Source: Prosapia bicincta (Eukaryota > Arthropoda > Insecta > Hemiptera > Cercopidae). Taken from it: DNA of 64,000 nucleotides. The notes beneath the pieces were generated by a model. The model saw nothing but the letters and a program-made list of their open reading frames with translations. It had not been told where the DNA came from and searched no databases. Where the stretch lies: assembly GCA_036971475.1 (NCBI GenBank), contig JBAIZL010000006.1:139962231-140026230 (forward strand), written 5' to 3'. Each line of letters starts with the position of its first letter. Position 1 is the first letter of the stretch. The translations under genes were made by a program, and so were the position numbers. Shown piece by piece: positions 45,501 to 60,048 of this stretch.

Positions 45501-46555
45501 AAAAACCTCATCCTACGAATACTAAACTCGCATTTAGATTCTACACATTATCCAAAGAATCTAACGAGTTAACAATCGTCGACCGTCAACCAGATTTGTC
45601 ACTCAAAAAACGTCATCCATCGAATACTTAACTCGCATTTAAATTCTACACATTATCCAAAGAATCTAACGAGTTAACAATCGTCGCCCGTCAGCCAGAT
45701 CTGTCATTCAAAAAACCTCATCCTACGAATACTAAACTCGCATTTAGATTCTACACATTATCCAAAGAATCTAACGAGTTAACAATCGTCGACCGTCAAC
45801 CAGATTTGTCACTCAAAAAACGTCATCCATCGAATACTTAACTCGCATTTAAATTCTACACATTATCCAAAGAATCTAACGAGTTAACAATCATCAACCG
45901 TCAGCCAAATATAGCATTCAAAAAACGTCATCCTACGAATACTAATCTCGCATTTAAATTCTACACATTATCCAAAGAATCTAACGAGTTAACAATCGTC
46001 GACCGTCAACCAGATTTGTCACTCAAAAAACGTCATCCTACGAATACTAAACTCGCATTTAAATTCTACACATTATCCAAAGAATCTAACGAGTTAACAA
46101 TCGTCGACCGTCAGCTAGATTTGTCATTCAAAAAACGTCATCCTACGAATACTAAACTCGCATTTAAATTCTACACATTATCCAAAGAATCTAACGAGTT
46201 AACAATCGTCGACCGTCAACCAGATTTGTCACTCAAAAAATGTCATCCTACGAGTCTTAACTCGCATTTAAATTCTACACATTGCCCAAAGAATCTAACG
46301 AGTTAACAATCATCAACCGTCAGCCAAATATAGCATTCAAAAAACGTCATCCTACGAATACTAATCTCGCATTTAAATTCTATACATTATCCAAAGAATC
46401 TAACGAGTTAACAATCGTCGACCGTCAACCAGATTTGTCACTCAAAAAACGTCATCCATCGAATACTTAACTCGCATTTAAATTCTACACATTATCCAAA
46501 GAATCTAACAATCGTCGACCGTCAGCATCTAGAATTCAAAAAAGGTTAATCTACG
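42592..46555. repeat. 105-bp satellite array, about 38 copies
   Basis: The monomer ACATTATCCAAAGAATCTAA, CGAGTTAACAATCGTCGACC, GTCAGCCAGATCTGTCATTC, AAAAAACGTCATCCTACGAA, TACTAAACTCGCATTTAAAT, TCTAC has a 105-bp period (35 codons). The segment from about 43,700 to 44,590 carries variants spaced 210 and 315 bp apart (GTCAGCAAGATCTG at 43,702, 44,017, 44,227 and 44,437). From about 44,700 to 45,840 two monomer types alternate as a 210-bp dimer. Since 105 is a multiple of three, monomers with CTAAACTCG rather than CTTAACTCG stay open (46,016-46,306), but most copies carry the TAA, so no protein is expected. Confidence 0.95.
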
Positions 46556-47407
46556 AATACTAAACCGATATTTAAATTCTAAAAATTATGCAGAGAACCT
46601 AATGCCTCATAAATCATAAAACATTGTACATTGTAGAGCGCGCAGAGTTTACTCTCGTTAGTTGAGAGTTCGATGGTGGTATAAACTAATCAACTGATCC
46701 GCAAACATAAGTGCCGTGATTTACAGTGGTAAGTTTGGACAGTCGTGAAGGATGCCAAGGTGTTACGCTTCATTCATCTAAAATCTAAAAAATAATCTAC
46801 ACGGAAAGATACATAATCTTTCAAGTGGCAGCTTTTATCGCGTTTCCCTGCCCGATTGCAGCAGTGCAGTCCTCAAGACGTTCAGAGAATTGCCGTAACT
46901 CCAGGGATGTAGAATATAAGCAATGTCGCCATAGCTGCACTTTTATATTTACTGATAATGTACCTTTATTCTTATACTTTTTAAGCTCTTCATAAAAATG
47001 TTAAGTCTATAAGACTGTTTTAGAGCTGTCACCTTGGAAATATTATTTCTTTAATAATACGAGATCGGCTAGTATAACTGTCATTGCCTAGGATAGAAAC
47101 GGAAAGGCAGTAGGCCTACACAGTAAGTTCTGACTGATGGACATTTTCTAAACCCGTCGACAAGAGTTAATATGGTAACGCTAGCAGTAGCAGAAAACCA
47201 CAATACTCAATATATTAATAGGAAAAGATTGTGAATATATATAAGAAGGTAGAGACATTAAGCGTTAGTGTGGATAACATCTCTTGTACATTAATAGGCT
47301 TCTCTATATGGCTCAAAGGGAGGTATCTACCAGTTACACGCCAATTAACGAAGATGGTTATGTGGAAATTAAGTTATTGTTTGAGGAGTTAATGATAACC
47401 TGATGCT
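46556..47407. other. intergenic DNA
   Basis: No gene, RNA gene or repeat recognised. Confidence 0.55.
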
Positions 47408-48475
47408 AACGAGGCGAGTGGGACACGATAGTCCGAGTTGCTCCTACTACACTTCCCGTATGTTCACTTGTACAGTCAACTCTACATGAAGTCGATGTTG
47501 TCCGTAATGTTGACTGCGTGCCACGTAACGAGGCGAGTGGGACACGATAGCCCGAGTTGCTCCTACTACACTTCCCGTATGTTCACTTGTACAGTCAACT
47601 CGACATGAAGTCGATGTTGTCCGTAAAGTTGACTGCGTGCCACGTAACGAGGCGAGTGGGACACGATAGCCCGAGTTGCTCCTACTACACTTCCCGTATG
47701 TTCACTTGTACAGTCAACTCGACATGAAGTCGATGTTGTCCGTAATGTTGACTGCGTGCCACGTAACGAGGCGAGTGGGACACGATAGCCCGAGTTGCTC
47801 TTACTACACTTCCCGTATGTTCACTTGTACAGTCAACTCGACATGAAGTCGATGTTGTCCGTAATGTTGACTGCATGCCACGTAACGAGGCGAGTGGGAC
47901 ACGATAGTCCGAGTTGCTCCTACTACACTTCCCGTATGTTCACTTGTACAGTCAACTCGACATGAAGTCGATGTTGTCCGTAATGTTGACTGCGTGCCAC
48001 GTAACGAGGCGAGTGGGACACGATAGTCCGAGTTGCTCCTACTACACTTCCCGTATGTTCACTTGTACAGTCAACTCGACATGAAGTCGATGTTGCCCGT
48101 AATGTTGACTGCGTGCCACGTAACGAGGCGAGTGGGACACGATAGTCCGAGTTGCTCCTACTACACTTCCCGTATGTTCACTTGTACAGTCAACTCGACA
48201 TGAAGTCGATGTTGCCCGTAATGTTGACTGCGTGCCACGTAACGAGGCGAGTGGGACACGATAGTCCGAGTTGCTCCTACTACACTTCCCGTATGTTCAC
48301 TTGTACAGTCAACTCTACATGAAGTCGATGTTGCCCGTAATGTTGACTGCGTGCCACGTAACGAGGCGAGTGGGACACGATAGTCCGAGTTGCTCCTACT
48401 ACACTTCCCGTATGTTCACTTGTACAGTCAACTCGACATGAAGTCGATGTTGTTCGTGATGTTGACTGCGTGCGG
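47408..48475. repeat. 119-bp satellite array, 9 copies
   Basis: AACGAGGCGAGTGGGACACG starts at 47,408, 47,527 and every 119 bp after, ending in GACTGCGTGC at 48,475. The copies are very similar, with about 1-4 substitutions each (for example TAGTCCG/TAGCCCG and GTTGTCC/GTTGCCC). Each has nested dyads: AGTCAAC with GTTGACT, and inside them TCGAC-ATGAA-GTCGA. Confidence 0.96.
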
Positions 48476-50980
48476 ACCCAGACAATACTGTGTCTGCTGG
48501 TACTGGAAGAAGCGTGCTTCGGTTGCGTTAACGTGCCTGCTCACTTATTATTCCGTCATAGTAATTTTAATTTAATTAGGTCTAATTTGTATTTAAACAA
48601 ATAAGCAAAGCATTTAAAAATGATAAAGTTTTAAAATAATGAATAATTTTATAAAGAATAATTGTAGTGTTTTAAATATTCGTTATGCAAAGTGTTTTAA
48701 ATGTTCCAATTCATCTGTAACAGATATTTCTAGGTTTTAAGAATCAAATGACTAATTGTAGCCAGCGTGGATGATAAACGAAACAGGATAAAATATGTAT
48801 TATTACGGAAAAGACAAATTATTGCCTTTCGCTTTGCATGAGATAGTTAGTTAGACGCGTTCTCAAGAACATACAAAAGAAAAGATCCAAAAGGTCGAAC
48901 CCAATTAACAAAAACTTTTACATGACGAAGGGGAATAAAAGTAGTTACATAGAGTAAAGTGCATCAAAGATAGTTAAACTTGAAAACAACGATACTGTTT
49001 CACGCTAAAGCTTTGACTCCTGTAGTCGTGATGAGGGACATAAGAAAGACATGAAATAAAAAAGATGTAATAGTGATGAGGCTACCAGTGCTAATGATTA
49101 CTATTAGCCATAGCTTGTTTAGTAGCCTACCAGTATGTTTACTAATGGTTAGAGACATTACTAAGTCACTAGTTGAACGTCCTGAAAGTATAAAAATGAA
49201 ACTAAAACAAAATGAAATTATAAAAAACACATAGAAAAGAAAGTGAAATAGAAGCGGTGGATGAATATATAAAAAAAGGAAACCACATAAAAGAATATGA
49301 TATGAAAAACGCAGTGACAGAAGGAAAGTATGAAAAAAATGAAACTTTATAAGGATATAAAACGACATAAATATAAGACTAGGTAAAAAAAAATTAGATA
49401 TAATAAAAAAAAGCCAGCTAAAAGAAGGAAATCATAACAAAGAAACGTAGGAAGAAGAGATATAGAAATTTGAGGAAATTCACGAAATGGAGAAAGTGAA
49501 AAAGGGATAAAGAAAGAATGCAATATGTATTGTAAGATATAAACAAAAAGAGTGGATGAAGAGATTGTATGACACATTATACATGCAAAGTGTATCATGT
49601 CCGTGTTCTAATAAACAGTCTGATCCCCGCATTGACAAGAAAGATTGTAACCACCTCCACTAAACACTAAAGCCCGCTATCTGATAGGCTTTTTGTCGGC
49701 AATGGGGGCTTTGTGACGGAAAATAGAACGTGGTTGAAATAATGGCTAGCAACCCTCCTGCAGTACGTGTCCCACTTCCACTTAAACACCGGATAATCCA
49801 TTAAAATTGCTTTGCAAATTTATCTCTTACACTTACATGAAGAGTTAAGGCGTCTTAAACACAGCTCTTCCCATACATAAGCCTAATCCTATACAAATTT
49901 TATAACATAATGCTGAGTAACTTAATGATTTTGTCGCTGGTTTAAAATTGCAATTAATGAATATTTAATATAAAACAAGAGCAAACAGAAATGAAAAGGA
50001 AATAGAAGAACGTTTAAAGTAATAAGTAAAGATGAGACAAATAGAAAAGATACAATTAAGGCTTCAAATACAGGTGCGCTTTTTGTGTTCAAATTTTATG
50101 CAGGCTACCATCGCCTATAGAGGGAAATTATTATTACATATAGGTAAAATTTTATAGGCTGGCACTTGGCTCTTAGGTAGAAATTATGTATTAGTCGTGT
50201 AGAAACATCAGGCACTGTCGTCATACCTCATCTCGGCCTACCCGTTCCAACCGTCGGACAATCCAATTGGTTCGCTTCCGCCAACGGCCTATTTACATTT
50301 GATGTTATTTATACTACAAACTAAAATGTAATAACAAGAAACAAAATAATGAGTAGACGCTATGAGTCAGCTGAAATCTAAGGGTCTATGTTTTTTAAAA
50401 CGACCTCCGAGCACATCCACCCTCCCCTCGTCCTCGGCCTCTCGTCAAGGCCCACAGCACCCAAGTGCCAACACAAATCCCCCCTGACAGAATATTGTCG
50501 TGACAAGGGCAGAATCCTTGACTCAGAGAAAGGGCAATCATGTGACATACAGGTAGAATAAAGTTAGAAATCTTCAAACTATGAAAGTTATAAATGGTTC
50601 ATTCGGCCTGGGTTACTTCTAAACGTAGTTCTACTTTCTACCGCAGAAAGAGAGGTATTAATACATTACACACAGAGCATTTTACCGAATTCAATACCGT
50701 ACTCCAATCACTATAGTTCCTCTTCTACGACAGATTACACACAAAATGTTATAAACAGACTAAAGAAAGGTTAGTGTCGATTGTAATGAGCATAATCTTT
50801 TTCGGCATCGTGATATTTAGAGCCGCCAAAATTTTGTGATATAATCGATCTTCTATTTTAATTCATTCGAATTTCTACTTATCTTTAAAATTAGCTTTCA
50901 CAATTATGATACGTAGGATTCTAATAAGGACGTAATAAAATAATATGTAGATGATTCTGTAATTAGAAAAAGTGAAAGAT
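48476..50980. other. AT-rich intergenic DNA with a purine-rich tract
   Basis: About 49,170-49,560 is strongly purine-rich on the plus strand (GAAA, AAGAAA and GAGAAAG runs). It leaves long minus-strand frames (122 and 83 codons at 49,000-49,598) rich in Phe, Leu and Ser. These have no family motif and look like composition effects. Confidence 0.55.
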
Positions 50981-50984
50981 TTGG

Positions 50985-52925
50985 AAATATAGGTTTCTAC
51001 CTATCACGTTAGCGACAAAAAGCTATAACGAGTACAGGGTAGTGTAATTGGAATATCTGGAAGCATTGTAAATGTAGGTGGTATTAAAGTAGCGTCATAA
51101 AGCTACAACGAGTGCAGACTTGTGTATTTGGAATGTTTGGAAGCATTGTAAATGTAGGTGGAATTAAAGTAGCTTCATAAAGCTACAACGAGTGCAGACT
51201 TGTGTATTTGGAATGTTTGGAAGCATTGTAAATGTAGGTAGGATTAAAGTAGCGTCATAAAGCTACAACGAGTGTAGGGTTATGTAATTGGAATATCTAG
51301 AAGCATTGTAAATGTAGGTGGAATTAAAGTAGCTTCATAAAGCTACAACGAGTGCAGGATTGTGTAATTGGAATGTCTGGAAGCATTGTAAATGAAGGTG
51401 GTATTAAAGTAGCTTCATAAAGCTACAACGAGTGCAGGATTGTCTAATTGGAATGTCTGGAAGCATTGTAAATGTAGGTGGTATTAAAGTAGCTTCATAA
51501 AGCTACAACGAGTGCAGGATTGTGTAATTGGAATGTCTGGAAGCATTGTAAATGTAGGTGGTATTAAAGTAGCTTCATAAAGCTACAACGAGTGCAGGAT
51601 TGTCTAATTGGAATGTCTGGAAGCATTGTAAATGTACGTAAGATTAAAGTAGTGTCATAAAGCTACAACGAGTGCAGGATTGTGTAAATGGATTGTCTGG
51701 AAGCATTGTAAAAGTAGGTAGGATTAAAGAAGCGTCATAAAGCTACGAGTGTAGGATTGTGTAATTGGAATATCTGGAAGCATTGTAAATGTAGGTGGGA
51801 TTAAATTAGCGTCATAAAGCTACGAGTGCAGGATTGTGTATTGAATTGTTTGGAAGCTTTCTTATACATGGAATTATGGTGGCGGCCAAAAGCTATAAGC
51901 AGTGCAGGGCGGTTTAATCGAATTATCTGGAAGCACTATAAATGTATGTAGGATTAAAGAAGTGACAAAAGGCTCTAACGAGTGCAGGATTGTGTAAATG
52001 AAATATCTGAAGCATTGTAAATATAGGTGGAATTAAAGTTGCTTCATAAAGCTACAACGAGTGCAGGATTGTGTAAATGAAATATCTGAAGCATTGTAAA
52101 TATAGGTGGAATTAAAGTTGCTTCACAAAGCTACAACGAGTGCAGGATTGTGTAAATGAAATATCTGAAGCATTGTAAATATAGGTGGGATTAAAGTTGC
52201 TTCATAAAGCTACAACGAGTGCAGGATTGTGTAAATGAATTATCTGAAACATGTAAATATAGGTGGGATTAAAGTTGCTTCATAAAGCTACAACGAGTGC
52301 AGGATTGTGTAAATGAAATATCTGAAACATGTAAATATAGGTGGGATTAAAGTAGCTTCATAAAGTAACAACGAGTGCAGGATTGTGTATTGAATTGTTT
52401 GGAAGCTTTCTTATACAGGGAATTATGGTGGCGGCCAAAAGCTATAAGAAGTGCAGGGCGGTTTAATCAAATTATCTGGAAGCACTATAAATGTATGTAG
52501 GATTAAAGAAGTGACAAAAGGCTCTAACGAGTGCAGGATTGTGTAAATGAAATATCTGAAGCATTGTAAATATAGGTGGGATTAAAGTTGCTTCATAAAG
52601 CTACAACGAGTGCAGGATTGTGTAAATGAAATATCTGAAGCATTGTAAATATAGGTGGGATTAAAGTTGCTTCATAAAGCTACAACGAGTGCAGGATTGT
52701 GTAAATGAAATATCTGAAACATGTAAATATAGGTGGGATTAAAGTTGCTTCATAAAGCTACAACGAGTGCAGGATTGTGTAAATGAAATATCTGAAACAT
52801 TGTAAATATAGGTGGGATTAAAGTTGCTTCATAAAGCTACAACGAGTGCAGGATTGTGTAAATGAAATATCTGAAGCATTGTAAATATAGGTACGATTAC
52901 GGTAGAAACAAAAAGCTATGAGTTT
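50985..52925. repeat. 80-bp satellite array, about 24 copies
   Basis: AAAGCTACAACGAGTGCAGG, ATTGTGTAATTGGAATGTCT, GGAAGCATTGTAAATGTAGG, TGGTATTAAAGTAGCTTCAT recurs every 80 bp (AGCTACAACG at 51,181, 51,261 and 51,341). Later units are 76-78 bp. Each unit has the hairpin GTAGCTT-CATA-AAGCTAC. An odd unit with TTGAATTGTTTGGAAGCTTT and GGTGGCGGCCAAAAGC occurs at 51,841 and again at 52,390, which shows a 549-bp higher-order duplication. Confidence 0.94.
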
Positions 52926-54239
52926 ATAATTGAAATATCTATCAGAATCATAAATTGGTATTTAAACATTACCTCTCTATGTATGAAAACGTCAGGAAAA
53001 GAACAGGCGAAATTACATTAAGATTTCATGCTAAGGTATTTAAGGAAGTAGGAAAAGAATTATGACATTGTCTAACTGAAGTAACGATGTAATCTTCCAA
53101 GGTCACAGTGTCTACTTTCAGACAATTTGTTCACTAGCTTGCAGTATCTCGAGGAGCCAGAATCCATTCAGTGTAGTAAAACACGCTGTGAACGGACGAA
53201 ATCACAAAGTTCTAGTCAATGCCCACCTCACAATGCCATTTTGGTTTCATCCATTTCCGGGTGATTATTGTTACGAAAGAATTTTAAAAATCTCGGAATC
53301 TCGGGCTCCATCAACGCTGTTATTACCAGGGGCTGCGCCGGAGTCGCGTCGTCTATCTAAAAGTAACATAATTAAACGACAAGCAGCGTAATTTCACTTA
53401 ATTAAATTCCCTTCCTCCCCCTTTCCTTCTTCAAGAACAAAAAGAGTGAAAGAAACAGAAAGGGGGAGGAAGGGAAGCGATATGAACTTTTTGCAGCCTA
53501 TGAACATAAACACACGACGTTTAATTCCATCAGGATTTAAGAGAGATCTGACCATAAAGACGAAGAGGGAAACAGCGAGAAGAAATCAAGCCGTGTTTGT
53601 CCCTCTTTTGTTTGTATTAAAATCGTGAAAGATAGTAAAAAACAGAACGGTGACATCTCGAGGAAGGAAAAGAGGGCGAGGTGAGGGGCGTGTAATTGCC
53701 TGTGAAATGAAAATGAAACAATTCTATAAAAGCAACATTATGAATAAATCTTGAGACCTAAACAAGAAATCTTGAGACCTAGCCGCTGCTTTAAGCACCT
53801 ATTTTGCAATTAAAGGAGAAGAAACTTTGCAGAGAACGGAAATTACAAAAGCTTATCTTAAAGCAGTTCGTACTATAGGCCCTCGCTCGCTTATTTTGTA
53901 AATATGATCTTATCTAGTTAACTTCTTTCGTGTTAATGTGAATTTTTAATTTACGTTTATCTTTTGAAAAAGGCAAAATTAGAGCATAAAGAGGTTGCGA
54001 AGTTCATTATCTCGTCGTTCTGTTGTGTTGAGGGAAATCCATCAAACAATTGTTTAATTAACCCTATAGCTTAGGAAGAAATTCTTCCATTTATTTCTGG
54101 ACTATACCAAATGACGCAATTCTGTAGATTATATCTTGTTCATATTAGAATTTCATCAAAATTTATTTATTTCTACTACTTATTAGGCTACATATGCGTT
54201 TACAAAACAGGTTGTAGCAGGTAGCGTATTGTACCTAAC
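52926..54239. other. intergenic DNA with a strong hairpin
   Basis: No gene recognised. A 19-bp perfect inverted repeat is at 53,407-53,425 and 53,458-53,476. The 67-codon frame at 53,188-53,391 has no recognised motif. Confidence 0.5.
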
Positions 54240-54790
54240 TTTACCTGGATGGGATCAGGTCTACCTGACGTGTTGTCACTATTCCATCTATTCCTAGAAC
54301 ACAGGATTCATTACGGCCTTATCTTAGTTTTACCTAATTTCATTTCAATTCCTTGTTCTTGTTTTTACAAGACGATGTACGGCCGTCACCATTTCATGAC
54401 TCAGATAGACAGTAGATCTGCTCCAGTTACGCGACTCTAAATGTACTAACGAGTGGCGTTATGTCCTTACCTTAGTTCTACCCTATTCCATTTACCCTTC
54501 CTTGTTCTTGTTTTTACAAGACGATGTACGGTCGTCACCATTTCATGACTCAGATAGACAGTAGATCTGCTCCAGTTACGCGACTCTAAATGTACTAACG
54601 AGTGGCGTTATGTCCTTACCTTAGTTCTACCCTATTCCATTTACCCTTCCTTGTTCTTGTTTTTAATGATGTACGGCCGTCGCCATTTCATGACTCAGAT
54701 AGACAGTAGATCTGCTCCAGGTACGCGACTTTAAATACGTGATGCCGTAATATATTCCCCCCCCTAAATGTACTAACAGGTGGCGTTATG
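54240..54790. repeat. 149-bp tandem repeat, about 3.5 copies
   Basis: CCTTGTTCTTGTTTTTACAA begins at 54,351, 54,500 and (shortened) 54,649. Each unit also holds GATGTACGGCCGTCACCATT, CAGATAGACAGTAGATCTGC and CGACTCTAAATGTACTAACG. The first and last copies are diverged. ACGGCCGT is a perfect 8-bp palindrome, altered to ACGGTCGT in the middle copy. Confidence 0.9.
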
Positions 54791-57405
<2,615 letters not shown>

Positions 57406-57409
57406 GATC

Positions 57410-58300
57410 CAATGGCCGCAGCACCGTCCCTCAGCACCACCTTTCAATCTCTTTGTAAATTAAAACTGTCACGGCCATGCTTGAAAATACGCAATCGACC
57501 AGTATATGACTGATTGTGATAATATTTCCACAGAACTGGCAATGGCGGATCCTCGCGACGCATCAGATAACCATGAGTTAGTGAAGAGTGGCCGACACGA
57601 AGACGAGTAGCCACTACTTCCTCTCTATTCGTTTCGGATGATTAAAAGACCTTCGTAGAAGAACAGTATCCTTAATTCCCCGCAGCGTATTGTGATTGAC
57701 ACATTTCCATTCGTTATTCCAAGCAGCTAGTAATGTTTGTTTTGCAAAGCACACAAAATCAGATGCCATAACACGTTATGTAGTTGGCAACATGCTTGTA
57801 GCAATCTTCGCCGCTTCATCGGCTTCTGTATTTCCGGGTATTCCGCAGTGTTCAGGAATCCAGCAAAATGTTACCTCTATCCTCAAATAAAAAGTTCAGA
57901 GAGAACTCTTTTAGAATCGGAACACAAAAGGAAGTGTGAAGATCTAGATTGAATGACAGTTAGAGCTTTAAGAACGGTAAAACGTTCCGCTGCAAAAACA
58001 CTTCAAACTGAGAGCCATCCGTGCGTGTAGGTACGTCCCGATACATAAAACACATCCAAAACCATTGTCTAGTTTGGGCCCATCAGTGAAACAATTTCAC
58101 TATATTGGTAGAATCTGTAAAAGGCTAAAACCTCCTAGAGGTACCCCACATCCGGAATGTTGTGTTTGATATAAGTGGACAATGAAAAATCGAAGGGTGA
58201 TATTTTTATTATCCAAGGAGGCAGATAGCCCATTGATCGTTCGAACATCATGAAAGTTCCCACTAAAAGTTATCCATTATGCGTAACGTTCTTATACCGA
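57410..58300 (-). pseudogene. LINE RNase H and C-terminal zinc region, decayed
   Basis: The plus-strand text parallels 12,920-13,800: GCACCACCTTTCAATCTCTT, GGCGGATCCTCGCGACGCAT, ATAACCATGAGTTAGTGAAG and TCAGATGCCATAACACGTTA. Minus-strand FTDGPK at about 58,095-58,078 is the first RNase H Asp motif. The part between AEL and DSKSA is disrupted and there is no long frame. Confidence 0.82.
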
Positions 58301-58435
58301 ACGAATTAGTTAAACATTGACACGAATCGTAATACTGTCATAAATCCAGACGACAGGACCATCCAGACATTGCAGATAAGCTGACTGGATGTCCAGACTA
58401 TATCCAGACCAAGCAGACATAAATCCGTTCTTACA

Positions 58436-58895
58436 CTCTCAATAAGTGGTCCTCGAGAGTTGCTAATCGGTTATGCCCTAGAGAAATGGTGAGCATTAAA
58501 ATCGCCTAACAATAAGAACGAGGTCGGTAACTGGTTTATTAAGTTAACTAAGTAATTGTGTTAAAGGTTGTCATTAGGTGGCAAGGAGACACAACACACA
58601 GTGAAGTTATATAGAACAGCTGTTTAAACAGCTACTGCTTTTAAAAGAGTTATCGAGTTTAAAGAGACAACTTCGATACAGTCGCTGGTTAGGATGGCTA
58701 CGCCACCTCTAGCTTGATTTTCTGTAACGAATTCCGATTTAAAAACTGAATACTCCCTTACATGGAAAATGTTAGATTCGTGGATGTATCTCTTGAAGAC
58801 ATACGAACATTGGGTACACATCTCGCACGAGTACCTTTAGATCTTCTATGTCACTCCCAACTCCGTTGACGTTCCATTGTATCACTGGCCCGCTA
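58436..58895 (-). pseudogene. LINE APE-type endonuclease remnant
   Basis: On the minus strand the domain begins VIQWNVNGVGSDIEDLKVLV at about 58,885. It continues with RDVYPMFVCLQEIHPRI (the QE-T/H motif with the catalytic Glu), then ARGGVAILTSDCIEV (from the frame at 58,821-58,624), and ends with FLLLGDFNAHHFS at about 58,530-58,485. These are the conserved blocks of the apurinic-type endonuclease that nicks target DNA in Jockey/I-group LINEs: NGV, LQE-H, GGVA-I and GDFNAHH. Stops and frame changes interrupt it. This is the domain that is missing from copy 1. Confidence 0.85.
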
Positions 58896-58947
58896 AATGA
58901 AGACATTTAGCAATGAATTTATCTCACACCCACTGGTGCACTCTCTT

Positions 58948-59557
58948 TTACCTGGGACGTTTCACACGTCTCAAGCTAGAATCCTCAGAATCCACATCCA
59001 CCTGTTCGGGGATTGAATCAGAGAGGCTTTTTGATATACGAGGAATGGTTTCACCGTGCCTTCCTTTGGCAACAGTTTTTCTATCACCCAAGTCGGTGCC
59101 GATTTGCTGGTTTTGACAACAGATGTACGTTTTATTAGTAATCAATTTGGACGCAATAAGCTTAGAACTAGTAAGCGATTTCTTTTGTGCGGAGATATAG
59201 GCTTCAGCTAAAGATTTACTTCGTCTACCTAGACCCCTCCCCGCGGAGGGTGCTTAGTAAATGAGGAAAATCATGTGACGTCTTTACAGATTTTCCTAGA
59301 TTCAAAAAAGTACCACATGTGACTAGCAACAGTAGACCTGTTATTTGGTCAATTAGAATTCCTATCTTCTTTGACAGGTAGGCATAGTTCGAACAGGACG
59401 ATTTTGTAGCGGTCAGAGTAGCGGCATATGTTATTCCATCAACCTTCGGTTGAGCATATCTATAAATTGTCCTTGCTCTCGAAAACGTTATCCTCTCTTT
59501 AGCCACAATGCCCAGAATACGACAATACGCTAATCTAACTTGTTTAGGATTCGACAA
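58948..59557 (-). pseudogene. LINE ORF1 C-terminal part, decayed
   Basis: The frame at 59,557-59,225 starts SNPKQVRLAYCRILGIVAKE, then ITFSRARTIYRYAQPKVDGI and TYAATLTATKSSC, resembling the region after the zinc knuckles of Jockey/I-type ORF1. A second frame (59,145-58,948) ends EDSSLRRVKRPR, a basic tail as expected just before ORF2. The 5' side of this remnant merges into the 32-bp array, whose unit matches the PKQVRLAYCRI codons. Confidence 0.7.
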
Positions 59558-60048
59558 TACACTAATCTAACTTGTTTAGGATTCGACAATACGCTAATCT
59601 AACTTGTTTAAGATTCGACAATACGCTAATCTAACTTGTTTAGGATTCGACAATACGCTAATCTAACTTGTTTAAGATTCGACAATACGCTAATCTAACT
59701 TGTTTAGGATTCGACAATAAGCTAATCTAACTTGTTTAGGATTCGACAATACGCTAATCTAACTTGTTTAGGATTCGACAATACGCTAATCTAACTTGTT
59801 TAAGATTCGACAATACGCTAATCTAACTTGTTTAAGATTCGACAATACGCTAATCTAACTTGTTTAGGATTCGACAATACGCTAATCTAACTTGTTTAGG
59901 ATTCGACAATACGCTAATCTAACTTGTTTAGGATTCGACAATACGCTAATCTAACTTGTTTAGGATTCGACAATACGCTAATCTAACTTGTTTAAGATTC
60001 AACAATACGCTAATCTAAGTTGTTTAGGATTCGACAATACGCTTCACT
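59512..60048. repeat. 32-bp tandem array, about 17 copies
   Basis: GATTCGACAATACGCTAATC followed by TAACTTGTTTAG repeats exactly every 32 bp. Differences are few (TTTAAG for TTTAGG in about six units, an ACACTAATC unit, a few single changes). It is contiguous with and partly overlaps the ORF1 remnant of LINE copy 2. Confidence 0.96.

Larger units (their letters stand above)
57410..59557 (-). mobile_element. Jockey/I-group LINE, copy 2 (reverse transcriptase deleted)
   Basis: Minus strand order: partial ORF1 (59,557-58,948), endonuclease (58,895 to about 58,436), then directly RNase H and C-terminus (58,300-57,410). The roughly 1.5-2 kb of reverse transcriptase and connection region is missing at about 58,310-58,430. 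The RNase H part aligns with 12,908-13,700 of copy 1 along its full length, including the CAGCACCACCTTT end, so both copies belong to one family. Many stops and frameshifts show it is older than copy 1. Confidence 0.85.

Noticed and set aside
46016..46470. Open frames in the 105-bp array as a coding repeat
   Set aside because: Most monomers of the same array carry a TAA in that frame. Openness is limited to a few variants.
46620..46720. Possible tRNA around GAGAGTTCGATGG
   Set aside because: Only a weak B-box-like string; no acceptor pairing or anticodon arm could be drawn.
49000..49598. 122- and 83-codon minus-strand frames rich in Phe and Leu as membrane proteins
   Set aside because: They lie opposite a purine-rich tract that removes stop codons by composition. 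No motif or gene context was seen.
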